From: Haloplanus sp. HW8-1
GTDB lineage: Archaea; Halobacteriota; Halobacteria; Halobacteriales; Haloferacaceae
Direction: 5' to 3'
Assembly: GCF_023703795.1 (NCBI RefSeq)
Contig: NZ_CP098518.1
Location: 124,001-188,000 of the forward strand
DNA length: 64,000 nt
Below are positions 1 through 8,906 of this stretch, piece after piece; the first letter of the stretch is position 1, and every line of letters begins with the position of its first letter. The notes below the pieces were generated by a model. That model made no database searches. It saw only the letters and a list, made by a program, of their open reading frames with translations, and was not told the DNA's origin. The position numbers and the translations under genes were made by a program.

Positions 1-1558
1 CTCCTCCCGTTCGGGGGAGGATCGCGTCGGTGCGGAGCACCGACGACGCGAACTCCGTCGCGGTGTCGAGCGCGAGCCGTTTGATGCCGATGGGCTCGAT
101 GATCCCGGTCTCGTATGCCGACGTGACCTCGCCGGTGTCGACGTCGAGCGCGGCGTCGCGCTCGCCCGCGTCGTGGTCGCTTCGCAGACGGGGGAGTACG
201 TCGAGCGGGTCGTACCCCGAGTTCCGTATCAACTGTGCGACCGGTGTCTCCAGCGCCTCGGCGAACGCGTCGACGGCCAGTTGCTTCTTGCCGGCCGTCT
301 CGGCCGCCGACGCCCGGACGCCACTGGCGGCGACGAGTTCCGCCGCGCCGCCGCCGGGGATCGCACGCGGATCGGCGGACACGGATGCCAGCGCCCCGAT
401 CCCCTGCTTGAGGATGCGTTCGGTCAGATCGCCGCCGGTCGCCGTCCCCGCGTTGACGACGACCGACGCGATGTCGGTATCGGCGCAGTCGGCAAACAGG
501 GTACCCTTGATCGATCCCGAGCCGAGTTCCGTCACCGTCACCCGCCCCGAGTGACCGAGCGTCGCGTCCGCGATACCGCCCGGTGCGGCGACGTCCCCTC
601 CTACCGCCGCACGGACGCGGTCGAACTTCTCGTCCGTGAGTTGGTGGAACGCGAGGATCCCGGCGTCCGCGAGGGCGGCGAGGGTCTCACCGTTGAGGTG
701 TCCCGCACAGACGACCACGTCCGCTCCGCTGTCACAGAGCGTTCCGAGAGCCGCCTCGTACTGCTCGTCGCGGGAGTCACTGATCGCGCTCATCGCTTCC
801 GGTCCGGAGACGTCGACCCCGTCGATCGCGCTCAGATCCTCGACGTCGAGTCGGGAGACCGGGTCGGAAAGCAGGAGGACGTCCGCATCGACGACGTCCT
901 GTGGCATCCCGTCGTGGGGTACGTCGCTGCGCAGGATCGTCCCCTGGATGACCCGCGACTGGTCGATCCCGAGTCGGATGTCTTGTTCGAAGTGGACGTC
1001 GTCGAGCGAGAAGTCCGGAGCCAGGACGCTGGCGACGTCGATGGACACCTGCCGGAGGTGATCGATCTGCGAGTCGACGAACCGGCCGTTGATCGCGGTG
1101 GTGACGAGTGCGTATCGCTCCCGATCGGTCCGTTCGAGTTGGAGCGCCACGTCGTCGAGGGCTTCGACCGCGGTCGTCGCCGCCCGTTCGTACCCCCGTG
1201 CGACCGTGACGGGAGATACCCCTCGTTCGACGAGTTCCTCGGCCTCGTCGATCAGTGCCGCGGCGAGCAGGACCCCGAAGGTCGACCCATCGGGGAGGCG
1301 GTCGGCGTCCCCACACGCGTCCACGAGCATTCCACCGACCGGATCGCGAACGTCGAGGCGATGGAGGATGTCGGAGCCCTGATTCGAGACGAAGCCGTCG
1401 CCGTGCGGGTCGACCATCAGTTTGTCCCGTCCGTGTGGCCCGTAGGTTGCCCGGACGATGTCCCCGAGGGAACGGACGGCTCCGAACGCTGCCTCCTGGA
1501 AGTCGTCGGCCTCGATGCGTTCCGCCGACGAGATCCGATTTACCTCTCGTTCACTCAT
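1..1558 (-). CDS. Divergent group II chaperonin (thermosome-like) subunit, cut by left edge
   Basis: The minus-strand frame opens with ATG at 1558 and stays open to base 1, giving about 519 residues; the C-terminal end lies outside the window. Thermosome landmarks are present: VRATYGPHGRDKLMVD near the N-terminus (family LGPKGMDK), DPVGGMLVDAC, and IPGGGAAELVAA then GKKQLAVDAFAEALE toward the end. ATP-site motifs are altered. The family NDGATIL is SNQGSDIL here and GDGTTT is PDGSTFG, so the aspartate of the first motif is missing. Known family members are ATP-driven folding complexes in the cytosol; this one looks like a specialised paralogue rather than a main subunit. A TATA-like stretch near 1590 fits a leaderless start. 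It lies 129 bp downstream of the dehydrogenase in the same direction. Confidence 0.88.
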   Translation of the reverse strand, partial: MSEREVNRISSAERIEADDFQEAAFGAVRSLGDIVRATYGPHGRDKLMVDPHGDGFVSNQGSDILHRLDVRDPVGGMLVDACGDADRLPDGSTFGVLLAAALIDEAEELVERGVSPVTVARGYERAATTAVEALDDVALQLERTDRERYALVTTAINGRFVDSQIDHLRQVSIDVASVLAPDFSLDDVHFEQDIRLGIDQSRVIQGTILRSDVPHDGMPQDVVDADVLLLSDPVSRLDVEDLSAIDGVDVSGPEAMSAISDSRDEQYEAALGTLCDSGADVVVCAGHLNGETLAALADAGILAFHQLTDEKFDRVRAAVGGDVAAPGGIADATLGHSGRVTVTELGSGSIKGTLFADCADTDIASVVVNAGTATGGDLTERILKQGIGALASVSADPRAIPGGGAAELVAASGVRASAAETAGKKQLAVDAFAEALETPVAQLIRNSGYDPLDVLPRLRSDHDAGERDAALDVDTGEVTSAYETGIIEPIGIKRLALDTATEFASSVLRTDAILPRTGG

Positions 1559-1687
1559 CGTCCGGGCCGAGGACACCGAACCATTTGTATGTTCGGACAC
1601 GCCGAGCGCCGGGCCGGCGCGTGTCGGGTCCGAGACTGGAGCGGCGAGGGGACGACTCGACCGGCGGCCGACCGCTCGTCCCCCCGA

Positions 1688-2782
1688 TCAGGTTTCCGGG
1701 GTGAGCACCGCGTGGGTGATATCCGGCGTGAACTCGTCGCCGGGGAGTTGTTGTTTGATCGCCGTCTCGGCGTCGCTGACCGCGAACTCGTGGGTGTTGA
1801 TCGCCGCGATGTCCTCGCCCCGTCTGGCGACGATGTCCATCGCGCGTTCGACGTTGAGTGCCTGCCCCCGACCGCCGATGAGCATGACTTCGTCGTGGAC
1901 GAGGCTGTCGGTGTCTATCTCCGTCGTCTCCCCGACCAGTCCCGGCAGCACGACCCGTCCCTTGGGCTCGACGACCGACAGGCCGAGCTGGATGGCCTGC
2001 GAGGACGGGGCCGTCACCACGACGACCGACGCGCCGTCACCCCCGGTGAGGTCGTCGATCCGCTCTTCGGTGTTCGGTTCGTCGACGAACACGGTGTCCG
2101 TCGCGCCGAGCGACGTGCCGACGTCGAACCGATGGCCGTCCGTCGAGAGGCCGGCGAGGACGATCGGGTCCGCGCCCGCCTCGTCCGCGACGACGACGGA
2201 CGCGAGCCCCTGAGCGCCCGGGCCGATGATCACCACGTCGTCTCCCGGATCCACGTCGCCTTTCTCGACGACCCATCGGACGCCGTTGCCGATCACCGAG
2301 CCGAGACAGGCGGCCTTCGCCGGCGTCGCCTCGTCGACCGCGTGGACGCGGGTGTTCGGCGGGAGATACATGTACTCGCCGTACCCGCCCCAGAGGTGTG
2401 GCGGTTCCGAACAGCTGATCGAGACGCCGAAACACCGGTTCTCCTCGCACATGTGGTAGTCCCCGGATTGGCAGTACTCACAGTCGTAACACGGAACGTA
2501 CGGCTCGGGCATCACGCGGTCACCGACCTCGACGCCCATCTTCGCGAGGCTCTCCTCGGCCCCGTCGACGACGCGGCCGACGACCTCGTGACCCATGACG
2601 AGCGGCAGGTTGGAGAAGTGCTCCTGTCCGGAGTAGAGGCCGATGTCGGTCCCACAGACCGACGTCATCTCGACGTCGAGGAGCGCGCCCTCCGCCGAGA
2701 CGTCCGGGACCTCGAACTCGCGAAGTTCGAGCGTTTCCGCGTCGGACAGCACCATCGACTCAGTCGTCTCGTTCGCTGGCAT
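1688..2782 (-). CDS. Zinc-dependent medium-chain alcohol/polyol dehydrogenase
   Basis: A 364-residue MDR-family oxidoreductase. The catalytic zinc site is visible as TSVCGTDIG and MGHEVVGR. The structural zinc loop has four cysteines in CYDCEYCQSGDYHMC, and the NAD(P)-binding turn is IIGPGAQGLA. The family oxidises alcohols, polyols or sugar acids with NAD(P). The substrate cannot be read from sequence, but the neighbouring SDR, aldehyde dehydrogenase and sugar-acid genes point to polyol or sugar metabolism. The frame can start at GTG 2797, but ATG 2782 lies about 27 bp after a TAATAAAT box, so the ATG is preferred. Confidence 0.9.
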   Translation of the reverse strand: MPANETTESMVLSDAETLELREFEVPDVSAEGALLDVEMTSVCGTDIGLYSGQEHFSNLPLVMGHEVVGRVVDGAEESLAKMGVEVGDRVMPEPYVPCYDCEYCQSGDYHMCEENRCFGVSISCSEPPHLWGGYGEYMYLPPNTRVHAVDEATPAKAACLGSVIGNGVRWVVEKGDVDPGDDVVIIGPGAQGLASVVVADEAGADPIVLAGLSTDGHRFDVGTSLGATDTVFVDEPNTEERIDDLTGGDGASVVVVTAPSSQAIQLGLSVVEPKGRVVLPGLVGETTEIDTDSLVHDEVMLIGGRGQALNVERAMDIVARRGEDIAAINTHEFAVSDAETAIKQQLPGDEFTPDITHAVLTPET

Positions 2783-2839
2783 GTATGCCCGTGACACGCC
2801 CTCTGTAATAAATCCCTCCGCGGGGGACTTCGATTACAG

Positions 2840-3104
2840 CATTTCGAGGCGAAAGCCCCCCTTCAGGGGTGGGATGAAGCCGACAGCCGGCGAAACGTTG
2901 ATTATGTCGGCGCTCGTCGGTCGTGGCGCCGAGTCCGAGGTAAGGATACGCACCCTTCGCGGGGGTAGATGAAGCCCGCTATCTCGGTCGGGGGCCGTAC
3001 TGGCACGGCCCACAACCCCACCGCGTACGAGTGGGGAACCTCCCGCCGTGGACTGCCCGGCCTGTGGTCGGGAACCCCACGCCTTTAGCCGTGGGAGGAT
3101 GTCA
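2840..3104. mobile_element. Probable tnpB-less relic of an IS200/IS605-type element (omega-RNA-like end)
   Basis: This gap carries no credible gene. At about 2855-2880 there is a hairpin-like GCCCCC-CTTC-AGGGG stretch followed by GGGATGAAGCC. At 3076-3096 there is a stem CCCACG/CGTGGG enclosing CCTTTAGC, and the block ends in GGAGGATGTCA. Such hairpins and this terminal sequence resemble the ends of haloarchaeal IS200/IS605 elements, where the right end also encodes the TnpB guide-RNA scaffold. No tnpA or tnpB frame survives. The terminal TCA overlaps the stop codon of the SDR gene on the minus strand. The assignment rests on remembered resemblance. Confidence 0.45.
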
Positions 3105-3872
3105 GACTTCGTGGCGGATGCCGAGGGTGAGGCCACCGTCGACGGTCAGCGTCGTCCCGGTGATGTACGACGATCGGTCGGAGACGAGAAACAGCGCCGC
3201 GTCGGCGTGGTCCTCGGGTTCCGCCCAGCGATCGAGCGGGATCTTCTCTCGCGTCTCGCTGCGCTCCTCCGGCGTCGTCAACTCCTCGATGAGCGGCGTG
3301 AGCGTCCCGCCGGGACAGAGCGCGTTGACGCGGATGCCGTACTCGGCGAGGTCCCACGCCATGTGTTTCGTGAGGCCGATGACACCCCACTTCGAGGCGG
3401 TGTAGTTCGCCGGCCCCTCGTAGCTGATGTTCTGGCCCGCGATCGAGGAGATGTTGAGGATCCGCCCGCCGTCCGCCTCGGCCATCTCCGGAGCCGCTTG
3501 GACCGAGCAGTTGTACACGCCGTTCAGGTTGACGTCCATGACCTGTTGCCACTCCTCGGGCGTGATGTCCTGGAAGCGCTCGCCACGCGAGATGCCGGCG
3601 TTGTTGACCAGGATGTCGAGGCTTCCGAACTCCTCGACCGTCCGCTCGACGAGTCGCTCCGCGTCCGCCATCGACGAGACGTCACACTCGACCGCGGTGG
3701 CCGTGATCCCCGACGATTCGAACTCGTCGGCGGTGTCGGCCGCCGCCGCGGCGTCGATGTCCGCGACGATCACGTCGGCCCCTTCGGTCCCGAGTTCCTC
3801 GGCGATCCGCCGACCGATTCCCTGCGCTGCACCGGTGACGATAGCCGTCCGTCCGGCCAATCGAGAACCCAT
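3102..3872 (-). CDS. Short-chain dehydrogenase/reductase (SDR)
   Basis: A 256-residue classical SDR. It shows the nucleotide-binding TGAAQGIG near residue 14, NNAG near residue 90, the catalytic serine in ISSIAG and the YTASK Tyr-x3-Lys pair. The acidic residue after the second strand (VADID) suggests NAD preference. It would oxidise or reduce a sugar, polyol or hydroxy acid; the substrate is not evident. ATG 3872 lies about 26 bp from GGTATTAATT, supporting a leaderless start. It is transcribed away from the aldehyde dehydrogenase at 4029, so the two genes share a divergent promoter region. Confidence 0.92.
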   Translation of the reverse strand: MGSRLAGRTAIVTGAAQGIGRRIAEELGTEGADVIVADIDAAAAADTADEFESSGITATAVECDVSSMADAERLVERTVEEFGSLDILVNNAGISRGERFQDITPEEWQQVMDVNLNGVYNCSVQAAPEMAEADGGRILNISSIAGQNISYEGPANYTASKWGVIGLTKHMAWDLAEYGIRVNALCPGGTLTPLIEELTTPEERSETREKIPLDRWAEPEDHADAALFLVSDRSSYITGTTLTVDGGLTLGIRHEV

Positions 3873-3992
3873 ACCCGCAGTGGCGTGTGACGTGGTATTA
3901 ATTGTGGGGGTCTCGCGGCGACGGGCGTCCGGCCTCCGCGACGTCGTCGGCCCGCCCCGCGGACGGTCGACCGGTGGCGTGGCGTGTCATGG

Positions 3993-4003
3993 CAAACTAT
4001 ATT
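3993..4003 (+). promoter_or_regulatory. TATA box deciding the start of the AldA-like gene
   Basis: ACTATATTAG is centred about 30 bp before ATG 4029. It lies inside the longer open frame that begins at 3984, so the first possible ATG would be upstream of transcription. The spacing indicates a leaderless transcript starting at the second ATG. Confidence 0.6.
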
Positions 4004-4028
4004 AGAGAGGCTGCTCCCCATTTGGACG

Positions 4029-5483
4029 ATGTCAGCCGAACATCCCCAACCCGGAGGGCACTATATCGCCGGCCAGTGGCGAGACTCCGCCGGCACCGAC
4101 TACACTGCCGTTCGCAATCCAGCGACCGAAGAGGTGCTCGAGGAGTATCCGAACGCGACCCCAGCGGAGGTTCGGGAGGCGATCGACGCCGCCAACCAGG
4201 CACAGGTCGACTGGGGGCGACGTCCGGCGAAGGAGCGTGGGGATCTCGTCCGCGAGGTTGCGGACCTACTGCTCGCCCACCAGGACGAACTCGCGAGTCT
4301 CCTCGTCGAGGAGCAGGGGAAGCCCCGCTCGGTCGCCGAGGGCGAAATCGCAGCCTCGGCCGATCTCGCGGAGTACATGGCCGAGTGGGATCGACGGATC
4401 GAGGGAGACATCCTCCCCGGCGACAGCCGGGACGAGAGCATCCACCTGCAGCGACAACCCGTCGGCGTCGTCGCTGGCATCATCCCGTGGAACTACCCCA
4501 TCGCGGTCTTCATTCGGAAGTTCGCGCCGGCGCTGACCGCCGGGAACGCGCTGGTGGCGAAGCCGAGCGAGGTCACCCCGATGGCGACGATCCGCCTCGC
4601 CGAACTCATCGACGAACACGTCGACCTCCCGGACGGGGTGTTCAACCTCGTCCTCGGCGCCGGCGAGACCGGCGAGGAACTGGTGACCTCGCCGGACGTC
4701 GACATGATCTCGATGACCGGCAACGTCGAGACCGGGAAGCAGATTATGCGTCAGGCCGCCGACAACCTCACCGAGGTATCGCTCGAACTCGGCGGGAAGG
4801 CCCCCGCTATCGTCTGGAAGGATGCCGACATCGACGCGGCCGTTGAGGACGTCCTGACCGCCCGCATCACGAACACCGGACAGGTGTGTACGTGCGCGGA
4901 GCGCGTGTACGTCCACTCTAGCGTCCGCGAGGAGTTCGAGGAGAAGTACCTCGACGCGGCCCGGGAGATCAGCGTCGGCCCGCCCGAGGACGACCCCGAT
5001 ATGGGTCCACAGGTCAACGAACGCGAGTTCGAGAAGACCGAGGCGGCCGTCCAGCGTGCCCGGGAACAGGGTGCCGAGGTCCGTCTCGGCGGGAGCGAAC
5101 CCTCGGGTGAGGCGTTCGAGCGGGGATACTGGTACGAGCCGACCGTCGTCACCGGCGTCGAACAGGACATGGACATCATGCAACAGGAGGTCTTCGGCCC
5201 GGTGACCCCGATCATGGAGATCGACTCCCTCGACCAGGCCATCGAGTACGCCAACGACTCCCGGTACGGGCTGTCCGCGTACCTCTTCACCAACGACTAC
5301 CGGGTCGCGATGCGTGCCGCCGAGGACCTCGAGTTCGGCGAGACGTACATCAACCGGACGCTGGGGGAGTCCTGGCAGGCCCACCACATCGGCTGGAACG
5401 AGTCCGGCATGGGCGGCGAGGACGGCAAGTACGGCTTCCTCAAGTACACCCAACTGAAGACCGTCTACCACAACTACTCGTGA
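4029..5483 (+). CDS. Aldehyde dehydrogenase, AldA-like (lactaldehyde/glycolaldehyde type)
   Basis: A 484-residue NAD(P)-dependent aldehyde dehydrogenase. The conserved glutamate lies in SLELGGKAPAIV, the nucleophilic cysteine in NTGQVCTCAERVYV, and EVFGPV follows. The C-terminal segments FGETYINR and ESGMGGEDGKYG strongly resemble E. coli AldA, which oxidises lactaldehyde and glycolaldehyde. With the HpcH aldolase at 27249 and LutABC at 23139-25860, a role turning an aldolase-derived aldehyde into lactate or glycolate is plausible. That link is inference. The start was chosen from the TATA box at 3993. Confidence 0.9.
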   Translation: MSAEHPQPGGHYIAGQWRDSAGTDYTAVRNPATEEVLEEYPNATPAEVREAIDAANQAQVDWGRRPAKERGDLVREVADLLLAHQDELASLLVEEQGKPRSVAEGEIAASADLAEYMAEWDRRIEGDILPGDSRDESIHLQRQPVGVVAGIIPWNYPIAVFIRKFAPALTAGNALVAKPSEVTPMATIRLAELIDEHVDLPDGVFNLVLGAGETGEELVTSPDVDMISMTGNVETGKQIMRQAADNLTEVSLELGGKAPAIVWKDADIDAAVEDVLTARITNTGQVCTCAERVYVHSSVREEFEEKYLDAAREISVGPPEDDPDMGPQVNEREFEKTEAAVQRAREQGAEVRLGGSEPSGEAFERGYWYEPTVVTGVEQDMDIMQQEVFGPVTPIMEIDSLDQAIEYANDSRYGLSAYLFTNDYRVAMRAAEDLEFGETYINRTLGESWQAHHIGWNESGMGGEDGKYGFLKYTQLKTVYHNYS

Positions 5484-5553
5484 GCGCGCGAGCCAACCGC
5501 ACCGACCGACGACCACGACCGACCGACAGCGAACCTATCCACGACACGACAAC

Positions 5554-5976
5554 ATGATCGGAACATCCCACCACTACGGCGTTACCGTATCGGACATGGA
5601 CGAAGCGCTCGAGTTCTACCGGGACACGCTCGGTATGGAACAGATGGACAGCCTCTCCTTTGCGAGCGAGGAGTTCAGCAAGTTCGTCGGCGTCGAGGGC
5701 GTCGACGTCGACCTGACGTTCCTCGACGCGGACGGCTGTGCCGTCGAACTGCTCGAATACCACGAACCCCCGGGCGGCGACGCGAACGAAGGCGTCTCCA
5801 ACAACGACGTCGGGGCCGCACACTTCTGTCTCGAAGTCGACGATATCGACGCCGTCTACGAGGACCTCTCGGACGAGGTCGAGTTCGTCAATCCGCCCCA
5901 GACGCTCGCGAACGGCGCGGAAGTCGCCTACATGCACGATCCCGACGGTAACATCGTCGAACTGCTCTCCGAGTAA
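5554..5976 (+). CDS. VOC-superfamily (glyoxalase/dioxygenase-like) protein
   Basis: A 140-residue protein with two beta-alpha-beta-beta-beta modules typical of vicinal-oxygen-chelate enzymes. The first begins SHHYGVTVSDMDEALEFYRD and the second GAAHFCLEVDDIDAVYED, ending in YMHDPDGNIVELL. Histidine and glutamate at the usual metal-ligand places are present. The family includes glyoxalase I, methylmalonyl-CoA epimerase and extradiol dioxygenases; the reaction here is not evident. It follows the aldehyde dehydrogenase by 70 bp without a clear TATA box, so the two may be cotranscribed. Confidence 0.85.
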   Translation: MIGTSHHYGVTVSDMDEALEFYRDTLGMEQMDSLSFASEEFSKFVGVEGVDVDLTFLDADGCAVELLEYHEPPGGDANEGVSNNDVGAAHFCLEVDDIDAVYEDLSDEVEFVNPPQTLANGAEVAYMHDPDGNIVELLSE

Positions 5977-5980
5977 CTCC

Positions 5981-6041
5981 TCCGGCCGCTGCGCCGGACA
6001 CGGCGCCGTGTCGCCGTGATTCCACCCCGCCACCATTTTTT
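5981..6041 (+). terminator. Possible transcription terminator after the first VOC gene
   Basis: GC-rich inverted repeats (TCCGGC/GCCGGA, then CACGGCGCCGTG) follow the VOC stop codon and are followed by a run of six T at 6036-6041. Archaeal termination mainly needs the T run, so this is a reasonable but unproven terminator. Confidence 0.35.
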
Positions 6042-6135
6042 CGACCGCTCTCCCGCCGCCGCGGCGTCCCGTCTCCCGATCGTGAGGCGTGTCAGTCCGG
6101 TAGCTTGATTAGACGAGATACAGACAGTGGGAGTG

Positions 6136-6561
6136 ATGTTCGAGCAAGTGCACCACGTAGCTTATACCGTGGACGACCTCGACTCGTATCAGACGTTCTT
6201 CGGTGACGTCCTCGAGATGGAGAAGGTGGACTACCGGGAGATGCCCGACGACGGATACAAGGCGGCGGTGTACGATGTCGGCGGCGTCTACATCGAGGTT
6301 CAAGAACCGATGGGTGAGGACACCGACATCAAAGCCGAGATGGACGAGTTCCTCGAAGAGCAGGGGAACGGCCTCAACCACGTCGCCTACGAAGTCGACG
6401 ACATCGAGGCCGCCGTCGAGCGGTGCGAATCCGAGAAGGGGATCCAGCGCGAGTGGGACGAGCCCATCGTGGCCCCCACGTTCCCCGACTGCAAGCTGAT
6501 CGACATGGATCCCGACACCAGTCGCGGCATCTACCTGCAACTCGTCGAGGAGATGGACTGA
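6136..6561 (+). CDS. VOC-superfamily protein, methylmalonyl-CoA-epimerase-like
   Basis: A 141-residue VOC protein beginning MFEQVHHVAYTVDDLDSY, with the second module starting NGLNHVAYEVDDIEAAVE. The two HVAY motifs and the late LQLVEE carry the usual His and Glu metal ligands. The pattern resembles methylmalonyl-CoA epimerase and glyoxalase-like enzymes, but the substrate is unknown. A GTG at 6127 is in frame; the ATG at 6136 is preferred by position relative to an AT-rich box near 6107. The next gene follows by 6 bp, so they probably form an operon. Confidence 0.85.
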   Translation: MFEQVHHVAYTVDDLDSYQTFFGDVLEMEKVDYREMPDDGYKAAVYDVGGVYIEVQEPMGEDTDIKAEMDEFLEEQGNGLNHVAYEVDDIEAAVERCESEKGIQREWDEPIVAPTFPDCKLIDMDPDTSRGIYLQLVEEMD

Positions 6562-6567
6562 CCGGCG

Positions 6568-7911
6568 ATGCTCAACCTCCCACCGCAGCTTCAGGACCGA
6601 GACGAACCGATCGACGTCGGCGTCATCGGCGCCGGCCTGTTCGGGACGAAACTCGTCGACCAGATCGAGCGGGTCACCGGTATGCGGACGGCCGCCATCG
6701 CCGACCTCGACCTCGACAAGGCCCAGCAGGCGTACCGGGAGTCCGGCGTTCCCGTCGCCGACGTGACCGAGACCGACGGCCTCGCCGGGCTGAACGCGGC
6801 CATCGCCGACGGGCAACAGGCCCTGATCGACGACGGTCCCACCCTCGCCCGAAGCGACGTCGACGTGATCGTCGAGTCGACCGGCATCCCCGAGGTCGGT
6901 GCACACCACGCCTACACCGCCATCATGGAGGAGACCCACGTCGTGATGGTGAACGTCGAAGCCGACACGGTGGTCGGCCCCACTCTGGCCGACCTCGCGG
7001 AGAAAGCCGGCGTCACCTACTCGATGGCGTACGGCGATCAGCCGTCGCTGCTCGCCGAACTGTACGACTGGGCCCAGACCGTCGGCCTCGACGTCGTCGC
7101 CGCCGGAAAGGGCAACCCGTTCGTCGAGGAGTACCGGTACGGGACGCCGGACGACGTCTTCGACCGATGGGGGTTCGACGAGGATTTCGTCGAGGAACAC
7201 GACCTCAACCCCTGGATGTACAACTCCTTCCTCGACGGTACCAAGGTGGCCGTCGAGATGTGTGCCGTCGCCAACGCGACCGGGCTGACTCCCGACGTAC
7301 AGGGGATGCACCTCCCCGACGCGTCGATCGAGGAGATACCCGAGAAACTCCGCCCGAAGGAGGAGGGCGGCGTCCTGAACGACACCGGCGTCGTCGACAC
7401 CGTCAGTTCGCTCCGTCCCGACGGCACGGAGATCGACGACAACATCAGCTTCGGCGTCTTCATCGTGACGACGACGCCCAACGAGCGGGTTCAGGAGTAT
7501 CTCGAACAGAGCAGCGGCTCCGGTATGTACGTGGCCAGCGACGGGAAGTATCAGGTGTTCCACCGTCCCTACCACCTCCCCGGCACCGAGACGTCCGTCA
7601 GCGTCGCCAACGCAGCCATCCGGAACGAACCGACCGGCGTCCCGCGGTCGCGCGAGGCCGAGGTGGTCGGCGGCGCCAAACGGACGCTGGAACCGGGCGA
7701 CGAACTCGACGGCGGCGGCGGCTACACCGTCTACGGACTGCTCGAAGACGCCGACGTGGCGGAGGACCGAAACCACGTACCGTTCGAACTCCTCGACGGT
7801 GCCGAGGTGGTCTCGGAGATCGAACGAGACGAGATCGTTACCTACGACGACGTCCGCCTCGACGAGGACTCGTTCATCTACCGGCTTCGTCGACTGCAGG
7901 ACGTCGTCTGA
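6568..7911 (+). CDS. NAD(P)-dependent oxidoreductase with homoserine-dehydrogenase-like and SAF domains
   Basis: A 447-residue protein. The Rossmann motif GVIGAGLFGTKLVDQIE is near residue 18. A homoserine-dehydrogenase-like middle includes VIVESTGIPEVG and MVNVEADTVVG. The C-terminal part (from about residue 360, SREAEVVGGAKRTLEPGDEL) resembles an SAF domain. Proteins of this architecture are common in bacterial sugar-acid clusters, but I cannot name the reaction with certainty. The position directly after the VOC gene suggests a joint operon feeding the same pathway. Confidence 0.82.
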   Translation: MLNLPPQLQDRDEPIDVGVIGAGLFGTKLVDQIERVTGMRTAAIADLDLDKAQQAYRESGVPVADVTETDGLAGLNAAIADGQQALIDDGPTLARSDVDVIVESTGIPEVGAHHAYTAIMEETHVVMVNVEADTVVGPTLADLAEKAGVTYSMAYGDQPSLLAELYDWAQTVGLDVVAAGKGNPFVEEYRYGTPDDVFDRWGFDEDFVEEHDLNPWMYNSFLDGTKVAVEMCAVANATGLTPDVQGMHLPDASIEEIPEKLRPKEEGGVLNDTGVVDTVSSLRPDGTEIDDNISFGVFIVTTTPNERVQEYLEQSSGSGMYVASDGKYQVFHRPYHLPGTETSVSVANAAIRNEPTGVPRSREAEVVGGAKRTLEPGDELDGGGGYTVYGLLEDADVAEDRNHVPFELLDGAEVVSEIERDEIVTYDDVRLDEDSFIYRLRRLQDVV

Positions 7912-7989
7912 GCGGTTTCCGTTCGATCGGGCCGCGTCCGTCGCCAGTCGGGCGGTCCCGACCGGCCTGACCGCCGGTCCGGGCTCCGA

Positions 7990-8832
7990 TCACCCGCCCG
8001 ATTCGGCTCGGTCCACCAGCGCTCGAAGCTGATCGACGACCGGTTTGTCGACCGCCGCCCCCTCGATCACGGCCACGCCCTCCTCGGTCGCCTCGAAGGC
8101 CTCGATGACCCGCTTTGCGCGGGCCACCTCCTCGGCCGACGGCGTGAAGACGTCGTTGATGACCGCCGCCTGCTCGGTCGTCATCGCCGCCTTCCCGTCG
8201 AAGCCGACGGCCTTGGCCGCCCGCGCCTCGGCCCGCGTTCGCTCCTCGTCGTGGACTGCGGCGAGGTTGGGTTTGTCGACGGCGTGGATTCCCGCGCCGT
8301 TTGCCGCCATCGACAGCAGGAACCGCGGGACCGAGAGGTCGGTCTCGTCGAGGATCGACATCCCCATGTTCATCTGGAAGTCGATCGCCGCGAACATCAG
8401 GCCGTGGAGCCGTTCGCTCACCCGGGCGATCCCCTGGGCGTCGAACAGTGCGCTCGGCTTCTCGATCAGCGGATGGAGGCCGACCCCGGCGTCGTACTCG
8501 TTCAGTACGTCGTCGACGAGACGGACCTCGCTCGCGTCCCGCACGTCGGGGAGCAAGAGCAGATCCGGGCGGACGTCGGCGGTCGCGATGGCCCGGACGT
8601 CCTCGATTCCGCGCTCGGTGTCGACGCCGTTGACGCGGACGGCGAGGCGCTGTGACCGCTCGTCGTGGTCGGTGAGCGTTTCGAGCGTCCGCGTCCGTGC
8701 CGCCGCCTTCGCGTCGGGGCTGACGGTGTCTTCGAGGTCGACGATCACGACGTCGGCGACCGAGCCGATGGCCTCGGCGACGCCGTCGGCGTCGGAGCCG
8801 GGAACGAACAGGTAACTGCGATCGACGGACAT
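7990..8832 (-). CDS. CitE-like CoA-ester lyase (HpcH/HpaI/citrate lyase beta family)
   Basis: A 280-residue TIM-barrel lyase. It opens MSVDRSYLFVPGSDADGV, and VIVDLEDTVSP supplies the conserved aspartate/glutamate of the family. RVNGVDTERG, LLLPDVRDASEV and AIDFQMNMGM follow. Known relatives cleave citramalyl-, malyl- or citryl-CoA with magnesium. A longer frame begins at 8910, but a GTTTACTA box about 30 bp before ATG 8832 and the family N-terminus favour the shorter start. It runs convergent with the SAF oxidoreductase and could act on a CoA ester made by the acyl-CoA synthetase at 19116. Confidence 0.88.
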   Translation of the reverse strand: MSVDRSYLFVPGSDADGVAEAIGSVADVVIVDLEDTVSPDAKAAARTRTLETLTDHDERSQRLAVRVNGVDTERGIEDVRAIATADVRPDLLLLPDVRDASEVRLVDDVLNEYDAGVGLHPLIEKPSALFDAQGIARVSERLHGLMFAAIDFQMNMGMSILDETDLSVPRFLLSMAANGAGIHAVDKPNLAAVHDEERTRAEARAAKAVGFDGKAAMTTEQAAVINDVFTPSAEEVARAKRVIEAFEATEEGVAVIEGAAVDKPVVDQLRALVDRAESGG

Positions 8833-8906
8833 GACGACGCTCGCTACGGCCGCCGGGTAGTAAACGTTGGGTACCCGGTCGAGGGGATCGGCCGGGACCC
8901 GGCGGG

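Noticed and set aside
173-2794. Plus-strand open frame of 873 codons
   Set aside because: It is antisense to the chaperonin and the zinc dehydrogenase. Its composition is Arg/Val-rich with no family motif, a normal shadow frame in GC-rich DNA.
6109-7776. Minus-strand open frame of 555 codons
   Set aside because: It lies antisense to the VOC and SAF-oxidoreductase genes, both of which have clear family motifs.
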